Assembly (NCBI RefSeq): GCF_019972315.1
Contig: NZ_BLIZ01000001.1
Location: forward strand, 2,424,558 to 2,488,557
DNA from: Geobacter sp. AOG1
GTDB taxonomy: Bacteria > Desulfobacterota > Desulfuromonadia > Geobacterales > Geobacteraceae
Direction of reading: 5' to 3'
Length of the DNA stretch: 64,000 nucleotides
The notes beneath the pieces are model-generated. The model ran no database searches. It was not told where the DNA came from and saw only the letters and a program-made list of their open reading frames with translations. The translations under genes were made by a program, and so were the position numbers. Shown here one piece after another: positions 53,741-61,513 of the stretch (positions are counted from its first letter, which is position 1; each line of letters opens with the position of its first letter).

Positions 53741-54199
53741 ATGGGAGAAAAGCTGATCTGCAACAACAAAAAAGCGTATCACGACTACTTCATCGAAGAG
53801 AAATTCGAAGCGGGAATGGTGCTTCAGGGAACGGAGGTAAAGTCCCTCCGTCAGGGCAAGGCAAATCTGAATGACTCCTTTGCCATGGTGCGGAGCGGAG
53901 AGGCGTTCCTCCATAACCTCCACATTTCCCCCTACGACTTCGGCAATCGGGCGAACCATGATCCGGACCGGATGCGCAAGCTCCTCCTCCATAAGAAGGA
54001 GATATCCAAGCTTTTCGGCAGGATACGCGAACAGGGCTATTCCCTTGTGCCCCTCCGGCTCTACTTCAAGAACGGTATGGTTAAGGTGGAGATGGGGCTG
54101 GCTAAAGGGAAGAAGCTCCATGACAAGCGTGAAGACATGAAAGCGAAGGACATGCGTCGCGACGTGGCTCAAGCGCTCAAGGAAAGAAACAGGGACTAG
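53741..54199 (+). CDS. smpB: SsrA-binding protein SmpB
   Basis: This 152-residue RNA-binding protein delivers tmRNA to stalled ribosomes. It shows [34 protein letters not shown] and the basic C-terminal tail [16 protein letters not shown] that enters the mRNA channel. The ssrA gene follows about 70 bases downstream, a natural pairing. The ribosome binding site is weak. Confidence 0.96.
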   Translation: MGEKLICNNKKAYHDYFIEEKFEAGMVLQGTEVKSLRQGKANLNDSFAMVRSGEAFLHNLHISPYDFGNRANHDPDRMRKLLLHKKEISKLFGRIREQGYSLVPLRLYFKNGMVKVEMGLAKGKKLHDKREDMKAKDMRRDVAQALKERNRD

Positions 54200-54262
54200 G
54201 GACTGGATACTAGGGACTGGTAAAGGCTTTACCGGTTTTCGTTACCGATTCCCAGTTCCCGA
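54200..54262. repeat. Intergenic hairpin repeat (GGGACTGG type), copy 2
   Basis: Between smpB and ssrA, GGACTAGGGACTGG and TACTAGGGACTGG are direct repeats, GGTAAAGGCTTTACC is a hairpin, and CCCAGTTCCC is the inverted end. The composition mirrors 2187-2251. Confidence 0.5.
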
Positions 54263-54268
54263 ATTTAA

Positions 54269-54620
54269 GGGGGTGTAAAGGTTTCGACGGGGATACTAAG
54301 CAAAGGTTGCATGCCGAGGTCCGGGTGGCTCGTAAAACAATCCGGGACGCATTAAGCGCCGATAATTATAACTACGCCGTAGCAGCTTAATACCCTGCTA
54401 CCGATCTGCCTGCCCTCTCCCACGGGGGAGGACAGATCGTCATTTTAGTGGGATAGCTGAGGGGAGTGCCTGTGGCCCCAAGGCGAATTTTAGCAGGATC
54501 GACCCCTGAATATCCCGGCCAGTGGAGCTTCAGGGAGCTAAAACAAATACTGGTATAAGCATGTAGACGCCTTCTGTGTACGATCTTCGGACGCGGGTTC
54601 GATTCCCGCCACCTCCACCA
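54269..54620 (+). ncRNA. ssrA: Transfer-messenger RNA (tmRNA)
   Basis: This 352-base tmRNA rescues stalled ribosomes with SmpB. The 5' end GGGGGTG pairs over seven positions with CACCTCC before the 3' ACCA, forming the tRNA-like acceptor stem. The T arm GGTTCGATTCCC is near the 3' end. The tag reading frame begins at GCC 54358 and reads ADNYNYAVAA before TAA at 54388-54390. The mature 3' CCA is encoded. Confidence 0.97.
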
Positions 54621-55032
54621 TTTCAAGGTAACTGCTTAGAATATTGCGGTTATTGCCCCACCTAAGGGCCTTTTTCGGTGTGCTGCATTTTTTGCTACAT
54701 CGAAGAAGGCCCTTTGAATTTTCCCCACCTCTTCAAAAGGAACCGGTGGTATTATTTCCGTGCCGTGATCCTCCCATATTTGCAATGCCACTTCTAGCGG
54801 AAAGAAATTTTGCGGTCTCTTGAGACGTGGAAGACCAAGAGTGCTAAACTTTTGGTCAAGTCACTGTCTAAAAGATTGCCGGGGACCGTGTCGGGAACGA
54901 TGCCTGAGTCTATGTATATGGTAGAAAATGGGACTGGCTGTGACAGGCAATCTTATAGTGGAACATATTTGAACCTTCACCAAATTAACTTTACAGTCGA
55001 AAACATTTACATGGCAATTGTATGGGGGTCTC
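54621..55032. other. Low-GC region downstream of tmRNA
   Basis: About 410 bases are more AT-rich than upstream. They contain the hairpin at 54664-54714 and an open frame at 54810-55073 without a ribosome binding site. No copy of the tmRNA 3' end is seen here, so there is no proof of an integrated element, though tmRNA ends are common integration sites. Confidence 0.45.
54664..54714 (+). terminator. Stem-loop after ssrA
   Basis: AAGGGCCTTTTTCG (54664-54677) and CGAAGAAGGCCCTT (54701-54714) form a 14-bp stem with one mismatch. A tract of T lies in the loop rather than after the stem. It may end the ssrA transcript. Confidence 0.6.
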
Positions 55033-55227
55033 ATGAAAAAAGGTTACCATTGCCCTGCATGTGGAAATCGTGAAGCTGTCAAACTCGCCATAACATCAGC
55101 AAAGGGAAAAAGTCTCTCGGTCCTTTTAGCTTCTCAGAGTACTCTCAACAAACCCGCAACTCAGATTTGTTGTTTAAAATGTAAACATGTAGCGAAATCA
55201 GACAGTTTCCGAATAAAAAGAAGTTAG
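55033..55227 (+). CDS. Small zinc-ribbon-like hypothetical protein
   Basis: A 64-residue frame starts at ATG 55033 with GGGGGT nearby. It has C7-x2-C10 (HCPACGN) and C47-x2-C50 (CCLKCKHV), a likely zinc ribbon, and a basic C-terminus (RIKRS). I know no family. The two matched Cys pairs favour a real gene over a chance frame. It lies in AT-rich DNA after the tmRNA, so recent acquisition is possible. Confidence 0.5.
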   Translation: MKKGYHCPACGNREAVKLAITSAKGKSLSVLLASQSTLNKPATQICCLKCKHVAKSDSFRIKRS

Positions 55228-55367
55228 GGTAGAATACATCTTATCCTAGGAGGTAGGTGGTGGGAAGGCAAGAGATGTATTTGCGAGCCCTTTATTTAGT
55301 TGACTTCCTCGATCTACCTTTGGTAAATAGCAGCCATGGAATTCAAATTGAATTGAGGAGGAATCAA

Positions 55368-55697
55368 ATGAAAAAGATCGTTGCCCTTGTATTTGCATTG
55401 TTGCTCGCTGCATCTGTCTCCTTGGCTGCAGATCAAAAGGCACCTGCTAAACCTGCTAAGGCAGCACCAGCAGTAGAAAAAGCAGCACCAACGGCTAAAG
55501 TTGAATTGGTGGATATCAATACAGCGACTGAAGCGCAGTTAAAAGCTGTCCCTGGTATTGGTGATGTATTTGCTAAGAAAATAATTGCAGGTAGACCCTA
55601 TGCCAGCAAAGACCAACTGTCGAGCAAGAAGGTAGTCCCCGCGGCAACATACGTGAAGATTAAAGACCAGATTATAGCCAAGCAGACCAAGAAGTAG
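55368..55697 (+). CDS. ComEA-like helix-hairpin-helix exported protein
   Basis: This 109-residue protein starts at ATG 55368 behind GAGGAGGAA. Residues 1-21 are a signal peptide (MKKIVALVFALLLAASVSLA). A Lys/Ala/Pro-rich linker follows, then a helix-hairpin-helix domain (about 47-105) with DINTATEAQLKAVPGIGDVFAKKI, whose core is NTATEAQLKAVPGIG. ComEA-type proteins bind DNA in the periplasm during uptake; small solitary members are common in Geobacter-type genomes and their role is uncertain. A good terminator follows. Confidence 0.88.
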   Translation: MKKIVALVFALLLAASVSLAADQKAPAKPAKAAPAVEKAAPTAKVELVDINTATEAQLKAVPGIGDVFAKKIIAGRPYASKDQLSSKKVVPAATYVKIKDQIIAKQTKK

Positions 55698-55722
55698 GGC
55701 TTGATACGAAGGTGATGAAAAG

Positions 55723-55751
55723 AAAACCCAGGCCATATCCTGGGTTTTTTT
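55723..55751 (+). terminator. Terminator after the ComEA-like gene
   Basis: AAAACCCAGG pairs with CCTGGGTTTT around six bases, followed by further T residues. Confidence 0.88.
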
Positions 55752-55916
55752 ATTGGCTGATATCAATCGCGTGGTTAAATATCGTTCTGGATGGTGATCC
55801 GGTTTACGGTGTAAGTTCAGCGTGTTTGTAAAAGTATGTTATTATTAACCAACAATCTGGTGCTGCCCAACTGGTGCACTTCTGCACAGTGAATTACCAT
55901 ATATGTTTGGAGAATC

Positions 55917-57995
55917 ATGCTCAAGATTCTGTTGATCGAAGATATCCCCGACGATACGGAATTGGTGGCAATGCAACTCCGCAGGGAAGGGCTTATCTTT
56001 TCCCTGACGCGGGTAACATTGAAGGAGGAGATGGAAAAGGAGTGCAGGAATTGTGCTCCGGATCTGATTCTTGCGGATTACACGCCTTCTATCAACGGGA
56101 TCGCTGTCTTGCGGATTGCCCGGGTTTTGTGTCCCGATGTACCTTTCATCTTCGTTTCGAATGAAGTGAGCGATGAACGGGCAGTTGAAGCGCTCAAGCA
56201 TGGTGCTACAGATTACATTTCCAAGCAGAATCTTCCCCGCCTTGTACCCTCCATTAAACGGGCCCTTCGAGAAGCAACCGAGCATGATTTTGCCCGCAAA
56301 GCCGAGAAGGCGCGTAAAATCTATAGAGAGCGACAGAGCCGCCTTCTGGAAGTTTCTCTGGAAATGCTTTCGGAAACATCCCTTGATGGAATACTCCCCC
56401 CGATAACAAAGTCGGCCTGCCTCCTGACTGGCGGCAAGATAGGGATGATCGCCTATGGCGCCGCTTCAGATTCACTCAGATTCTTTGCCGCAACGAGGAC
56501 GGGGGAGCCTCTCCCCGCAGGCAACGGAATGCTACCGGTCGAAAAGGGGGGAGTCCATCTAGAGTTGTTGAAGAAGGTCGATGCATTGAACCTAACGGAT
56601 GAAATGTTGCGAAACCATAGTGAGTGGTGGGGGATACCGAATGATCATCTTCTGCTGCGTGGGTTACTCGGAGCCCGTCTTACCGGTGAAAATGGGAATG
56701 CCTGCGGATTCGTCATAGTATCTGATAAACATGATGGCAGTGACTTTACGGACGAGGACCAGGTCCTTCTGAATCAGCTGGCGGCAGTTACATCGCTGAC
56801 GATGCGCCACCTTGCGGCACGGGAGGCGCTTCAGGCGGGCCGGGATGATCTTGAACGGCGGGTAGGGGAAAGGACATCAGAACTGGCCCATACCGTGGCT
56901 GCACTCCAGGGAGAGATTGCCGAGCGAAAACAGGCGGAAAGCGAACTTCTGAAAAGTCAGGAGCGGAACGCACTTGTGGCAATCGGAGCAAACGATGGTA
57001 TATGGGACTGGGATATCGCCAGCGGTCAGGTTTATTTTTCGGCACGCTGGAAGGGAATGTTCGGGTATGAAGAGTATGAAATCAGCAATTCCATCGATGA
57101 ATGGAAAAAAAGGGTTCATCCTGAAGATTACGATACGGTGATGTCTGTATTAGACGCCCATCTGAAAGGGGAAAGCCCTCTCTTTCAAGTGGAGTACCGC
57201 ATGCTCCACAAGGATGGCAACTACCGGTGGATTCTGACTCGCGGGGCCAGTTTTCGCGATACCAAGAAAAAATCATACCGCATGGCCGGTTCGCATACGG
57301 ATATCACCGAGAAAAAACAGGCAGAAGAAAAACTGCTGGCCTCCCATGAGAGTTTGCGTAACCTTTCGTCCCATCTGGAATCTCTGATGGAAAAGGAACG
57401 AAAGAATATATCCCGTGAAATTCATGATGAAGTTGGTCAGTTGCTGACAGCTCTTAAATTCGATGTGTCGTGGCTTGCAAACAGGCTTCCCGCCGACAGA
57501 CCCGCTCTTGCTGAAAAGGCCAGGGGGATGGCCGAACTCATTGATGTAACCGTAGAGACGGTGCAGCGGATTGCGACGGAATTGAGGCCCCGCCTTTTGT
57601 ACGACTTGGGGCTTGTCACGGCCATTGAATGGCATGCGGAAGAATTCCGGAAAAGAACTGGTATCGCGTGCAATCTTTCCCTTGGTATCGACGAAAAGAA
57701 ACTGGATCCAGCTCGGTCGACCGCCCTTTACAAGATATATAAGGAGGCGTTGACCAATGTCATGCGTCATGCCGGAGCTTCACGGGTGGAGGTTTCCCTC
57801 AAGAAAAGGAAAAAGGGAATCATGCTCCAGATCAAGGATAACGGCAGAGGAATACGGGAGGCGGAGATCACCGATCCGAAATCGGTTGGTTTGATCGGCA
57901 TCAATGAACGCGCCCACCTCTGGGGTGGCGAAGTACATATTAGTGGTGTTGCGGGTGAAGGAACCTTGCTCACGGTGATCATACCGATGAATTGA
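55917..57995 (+). CDS. NarL-type sensor kinase with N-terminal receiver, GAF-like and PAS domains
   Basis: This 692-residue cytoplasmic protein begins with a receiver domain (about 1-125) with phospho-acceptor D54 in LILADYTPS. A GAF-like region follows at about 140-300, a coiled linker (LERRVGERTSELAHTVAAL), and a PAS/PAC domain at about 345-465 (NDGIWDWDIASG). The kinase core is HisKA_3 with H503 in ISREIHDEVGQLL and a HATPase_c with NVMRHAGA and IKDNGRGI. GGAG precedes the ATG. It is followed after 60 bases by a matching NarL/FixJ response regulator. An input receiver implies signals from another kinase. Confidence 0.92.
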   Translation: MLKILLIEDIPDDTELVAMQLRREGLIFSLTRVTLKEEMEKECRNCAPDLILADYTPSINGIAVLRIARVLCPDVPFIFVSNEVSDERAVEALKHGATDYISKQNLPRLVPSIKRALREATEHDFARKAEKARKIYRERQSRLLEVSLEMLSETSLDGILPPITKSACLLTGGKIGMIAYGAASDSLRFFAATRTGEPLPAGNGMLPVEKGGVHLELLKKVDALNLTDEMLRNHSEWWGIPNDHLLLRGLLGARLTGENGNACGFVIVSDKHDGSDFTDEDQVLLNQLAAVTSLTMRHLAAREALQAGRDDLERRVGERTSELAHTVAALQGEIAERKQAESELLKSQERNALVAIGANDGIWDWDIASGQVYFSARWKGMFGYEEYEISNSIDEWKKRVHPEDYDTVMSVLDAHLKGESPLFQVEYRMLHKDGNYRWILTRGASFRDTKKKSYRMAGSHTDITEKKQAEEKLLASHESLRNLSSHLESLMEKERKNISREIHDEVGQLLTALKFDVSWLANRLPADRPALAEKARGMAELIDVTVETVQRIATELRPRLLYDLGLVTAIEWHAEEFRKRTGIACNLSLGIDEKKLDPARSTALYKIYKEALTNVMRHAGASRVEVSLKKRKKGIMLQIKDNGRGIREAEITDPKSVGLIGINERAHLWGGEVHISGVAGEGTLLTVIIPMN

Positions 57996-58055
57996 TTTTG
58001 TGTCAGGTATACATAATGTCGCGTCGTGGGCCATGAAATAGCACAGGAGTAGAAC

Positions 58056-58688
58056 ATGATAAAGATACTTATTGCCGATGACCATGTCATGGTACGCAAA
58101 GGCTTGAAACAGATTCTTGATGATGTTCCCGATATGGTGGTCGTGGATGAATGTTCCAATGGAAGCGAACTGTTTGGTAGAATTAATGCGTTGGAATGTA
58201 ATCTGGTCCTACTGGATATCTCCATGCCGGGACGAAATGGCCTGGAGATTCTCGAGCAGTTGCATAACGAAAAACCGACTTTGCCCGTGTTGATTCTCAG
58301 TATGTATCCCGAAGAACAGTATGCGTTCCGTGCCTTGCGTGCTGGTGCATCCGGTTACCTGACAAAAATGAGTGCACCGGATGAACTGATCACCGCCATC
58401 CGCAAGGTATATTGGGGGGGGAAATATGTCAGTGATTCTCTGTCCGAGAAGCTTGCGACTGAGTTGGGAAGAAATACCGGACGACCGAGCCATGATGAGT
58501 TGTCCAACCGGGAGTACCAGATCATGTGCCAATTAGCATCCGGTAAGACCGTCACGGGGATTTCCGACGAACTTTCCCTTAGTGTGAAGACGGTTAGCAC
58601 CTATAGAAAGCGGATCCTCACAAAAATGCAGATGAGGAACAACGCGGAAATCATTAATTACGTTATCAAGCATGGCCTGCTTGATTAA
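58056..58688 (+). CDS. NarL/FixJ-family response regulator (GacA/UvrY-like)
   Basis: This 210-residue regulator has a receiver domain with D54 in LVLLDISMPGRNG and K in GYLTKMSAPDEL, and a LuxR-type helix-turn-helix at about 140-205 (LSNREYQIMCQLASGKTV, then ELSLSVKTVSTYRKRIL). The spacing and HTH resemble GacA/UvrY more than NarL itself. CAGGAG precedes the ATG. It is the likely partner of the kinase just upstream. The exopolysaccharide genes begin 640 bases downstream, preceded by a dyad of the form bound by this class. Confidence 0.92.
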   Translation: MIKILIADDHVMVRKGLKQILDDVPDMVVVDECSNGSELFGRINALECNLVLLDISMPGRNGLEILEQLHNEKPTLPVLILSMYPEEQYAFRALRAGASGYLTKMSAPDELITAIRKVYWGGKYVSDSLSEKLATELGRNTGRPSHDELSNREYQIMCQLASGKTVTGISDELSLSVKTVSTYRKRILTKMQMRNNAEIINYVIKHGLLD

Positions 58689-59328
58689 TTGCAATGACTC
58701 TGAAGCATACCCATCTCATAACGTACTCTAAAATAAAGAGCTACTTCCCCCTCTATGCTCCTTCCAAACCAGTTCCGTCAAGTGTATACCTCAAAAAATC
58801 GTTGTGAAATAATCAATTATTCCCTTAATCGGTGATTTAAGAATGTACTGATTCTTAACTTTTTTTCAAGAGATGGGTTGAGATTGCTGGTTGTTAATAG
58901 TGTTACCTGTGTTGCCCTTCAAAGTACCTCGTGATACCGATTAAATCCCACTGTCTCATTAAAAATTAGTTCTTGTGACATGCCAGGTATCAGCAACATT
59001 AATGTCTTACCGTCCCTTGGTAGGAACTTGTGAAACGTTGCTATGAGTGATTATAAGGAAAAAGTATTAGGCAAAATAATTGTAAAGAGTTTCGTAAATA
59101 TGTGTGATGAAACGGCTTGTAGGACAATTCCTACATTTATTGTTCTGCAAGTCTTACAAAAAAAAGAGGATTAGTCCGACATACATATCAATTATTTATG
59201 AGTAAACTTAAGATAAATCATTAATCAGTGCAAACTTATTACGTGGAAATAGTTGCGGTTAATTAACGATTGTGCCGGTAGTGAATTAGTAACCGCCAAT
59301 AGACTTATTATCAGAGGAGGGGCACCCG
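58689..59328. other. Long AT-rich regulatory region before the exopolysaccharide operon
   Basis: This is a 640-base gap with no convincing gene on either strand. It contains the dyad at 59116-59133, a further half-site CTTACA at 59151-59156, and very AT-rich DNA up to 59250 where the operon promoter probably lies. No structured RNA is recognised. Confidence 0.55.
59116..59133. promoter_or_regulatory. GacA/FixJ-type dyad operator candidate
   Basis: TGTAGGACAATTCCTACA is a perfect 7-bp palindrome around CAAT. It has the layout TGTAGG-N6-CCTACA, close to the GacA/UvrY box TGTAAG-N6-CTTACA. It lies about 200 bases upstream of the wza-like gene and 430 bases after the GacA-like regulator. Confidence 0.6.
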
Positions 59329-60024
59329 ATGTCAACTATAGTCAAAATGTTTATCACGATTCTTCTTTTGAGTGCCTGCAGTGTGGTACGCAATCCGACT
59401 CCGCTGGACTATCCCGGAGTGCAGGCCGTTGCCGTTCCTGCGGAAGACTACCATCTACAGATCGGTGATCAACTCGACATCAAGTTCTTTTATCATCCCG
59501 AATTGAACGAAACGTTGGTGACGGTGCGACCGGATGGACGCATTTCCCTCCAACTGGTGCAGGAATTAAAGGCAGTGGGATTGACTCCCCAACAATTGAC
59601 CGAAAAACTTACCAAAGCCTATTCCGCTGAACTTGAAAAACCTTCTATTGCTGTCATTGTGAGAGCTTTTAACGCCCAAAGGGTGTTTGTGGACGGGGAG
59701 GTTAATAAAGCTGGTCTTGTTGCCATGCTTGGGCCTATGACCGTCCTTCAGTCCATATCCCAAGGAGGGGGATTGAAGGATACCGCAAGGGTCGACGAAG
59801 TCATCGTCATTCGCCGCGTAGGAGAAAACAAAGTCACCTCGATGGTCGTGAACCTGAAGCTAGTGCTTGATGGTACCGATATACGTCAGGACATACTTCT
59901 TCAGCCAAATGACATTGTGTATGTTCCGAAGTCTACTATAGCTGATGTGAATGTATGGGTGGATCAGTATATTAGAAAAAATGTGCCAGTACCGTTTGGG
60001 GTTAGCTATGGCATAGGATTCTAA
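59329..60024 (+). CDS. Polysaccharide export lipoprotein (Wza-like)
   Basis: This 231-residue outer-membrane export protein starts at ATG 59329 behind GAGGAGGGG. The signal ends with the lipobox LSAC. The poly_export domain has YHLQIGDQLDIKFFYHPELN (core LQIGDQLDIKF) and is followed by a SLBB-type domain with RVFVDGEVNKAGLVAM. The C-terminus, WVDQYIRKNVPVPFG, fits the short Wza-type found with exosortase-like exopolysaccharide loci. It heads an operon with Wzz-, ATPase- and CpsD-like genes. Confidence 0.9.
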   Translation: MSTIVKMFITILLLSACSVVRNPTPLDYPGVQAVAVPAEDYHLQIGDQLDIKFFYHPELNETLVTVRPDGRISLQLVQELKAVGLTPQQLTEKLTKAYSAELEKPSIAVIVRAFNAQRVFVDGEVNKAGLVAMLGPMTVLQSISQGGGLKDTARVDEVIVIRRVGENKVTSMVVNLKLVLDGTDIRQDILLQPNDIVYVPKSTIADVNVWVDQYIRKNVPVPFGVSYGIGF

Positions 60025-60055
60025 ATCATTGTTCAGTCAATAGAGGAACCAAATC

Positions 60056-61504
60056 ATGTCAGATATATATCCAATCAAGCAAGAAAAATCACCAGGTATG
60101 AGAGAGTTGCTTTCTATTCTCTTCAAACACAAAGTAATAATATTGACTATATTTTTCTCATGTTCAGTCATAGTATCCATTGGGACACTGGTAAAACCTC
60201 CTGTTTTTATAGCAAAATCTAGCGTTCTGGTGAAGATTGGGCGTGAATACCTCAATGAACCTGAAGTCGGACAAGAGAAAAAGCTAATGACAGTCAACAT
60301 GCCTGACATTATCAAAACTGAGATTCAGATACTGACAAATCGAGAACTAGCAGAGAAAGTTATTTCTACCTTGCATATAGAAACATTGTACCCAGACCTA
60401 GCAACTGGAAATAATTCCTTACAGAAAGCAGTTGCAATATTTCAGAAAAACCTCTTTGTGGAAGGGGTAAAGAACTCCAGTGTTATCCAGGTATCTTTCC
60501 GTCATAACAACCCTAAAATAGCCGCCAATGCTGTAAATCTCCTTGTTGACCTTTATAAAGAAAAACACCTTCAGGTTTTCAGTAATCCTCGTTCTTCATT
60601 TCTTGATCAGCAACTTACTGCCTATGAAAACCAGTTGAAGGAGTCGGAAAAGAATTTTGAGAATTTCAAGCAGAAAAAACAGGTCTATTCACTCGATGAA
60701 CAGCGAAGTCTTATTCTTCAACAGCGGGTGTTGCTAGATACATCTTTGAGGGACGCTCAGAACCGGGTGGATGAATTGAGTAGGAAACTTACGACTCTCA
60801 CTAAACAGAATCAACTTGTAGCCCAAGATAAAAGTCTTAACAGCCAATCAGATTTTGATCGAGTGGTTGGTGAAACTAAGACCAAGCTTCTTGCTCTCCA
60901 ATTGGAAGAACAACAACTCCTCAAAAAATATAATGAAAACAGCCGGATGGTCATGAACATCCGGAAAGAGATTGACCTGGTAAAAGATTTTTTGAAGAGT
61001 CAGGAGGCAGATTTGCAGATTAAACAGAAATCCGGCAATGCTGTCGTCCAACAGGTGCGTATGGAATTGATGAAGACTGAGGCGGACTTGAATTCACAGA
61101 AAGCCAGAGTTAATGCAGTAAGAGGACAATTGAGTCAATTAGACAGCCAGATACAAGCGCTAGAGGGGAGTGCTCAGCAATTTCAAAATTTGAAACGTGA
61201 AGTTGCTGCCACAGAAAAAAATTATCAAACGTATTTGAACAAGTCAGAGGAAGCCCGTTTGTCTGAAGATATGAACCGGCTTAAGTTAGCCAATCTGAGT
61301 GTTATACAGACTGCAATTCCTCCATCCGAGCCCGTTTCGAAAAATAAACTTTTTGCCATTCTGGTAGGGTGTCTGGTTGGAGTTGTTCTGGGGATTTGTG
61401 TTGCATTTATAATCGAAAATTTCTCCAAAAGTCTTTCATCTGTGGAAAGTGCAGAGAGGCGCTTGTGTTTGCCGGTACTAGCTTCCCTGCCATATCGGGA
61501 CTAG
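60056..61504 (+). CDS. Chain-length determinant/polysaccharide co-polymerase (Wzz/GumC-like)
   Basis: This 482-residue inner-membrane protein has a first helix at about residues 25-45 (VIILTIFFSCSVIVSIG), a long periplasmic coiled coil at about 190-400, and a second helix near 425-448 (LFAILVGCLVGVVLG). The GNVR-type tail before it (YLNKSEEARLSEDMNR) is present. No kinase domain is fused; the CpsD-like protein is separate. It sets polymer length with the export porin. The coding sequence is notably AT-rich with many AAA/ATA codons, unlike genes to the left, which suggests transfer of the locus. Confidence 0.9.
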   Translation: MSDIYPIKQEKSPGMRELLSILFKHKVIILTIFFSCSVIVSIGTLVKPPVFIAKSSVLVKIGREYLNEPEVGQEKKLMTVNMPDIIKTEIQILTNRELAEKVISTLHIETLYPDLATGNNSLQKAVAIFQKNLFVEGVKNSSVIQVSFRHNNPKIAANAVNLLVDLYKEKHLQVFSNPRSSFLDQQLTAYENQLKESEKNFENFKQKKQVYSLDEQRSLILQQRVLLDTSLRDAQNRVDELSRKLTTLTKQNQLVAQDKSLNSQSDFDRVVGETKTKLLALQLEEQQLLKKYNENSRMVMNIRKEIDLVKDFLKSQEADLQIKQKSGNAVVQQVRMELMKTEADLNSQKARVNAVRGQLSQLDSQIQALEGSAQQFQNLKREVAATEKNYQTYLNKSEEARLSEDMNRLKLANLSVIQTAIPPSEPVSKNKLFAILVGCLVGVVLGICVAFIIENFSKSLSSVESAERRLCLPVLASLPYRD

Positions 61505-61513
61505 GGCGAATTT

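Noticed and set aside
54810-55073. 87-residue open frame after tmRNA
   Set aside because: No ribosome binding site, no domain, and it overlaps the better supported zinc ribbon frame.
54600-55260. Integrated element at the tmRNA 3' end
   Set aside because: No duplicate of the tmRNA end, integrase or phage gene is present inside the window, so only the composition change can be stated.
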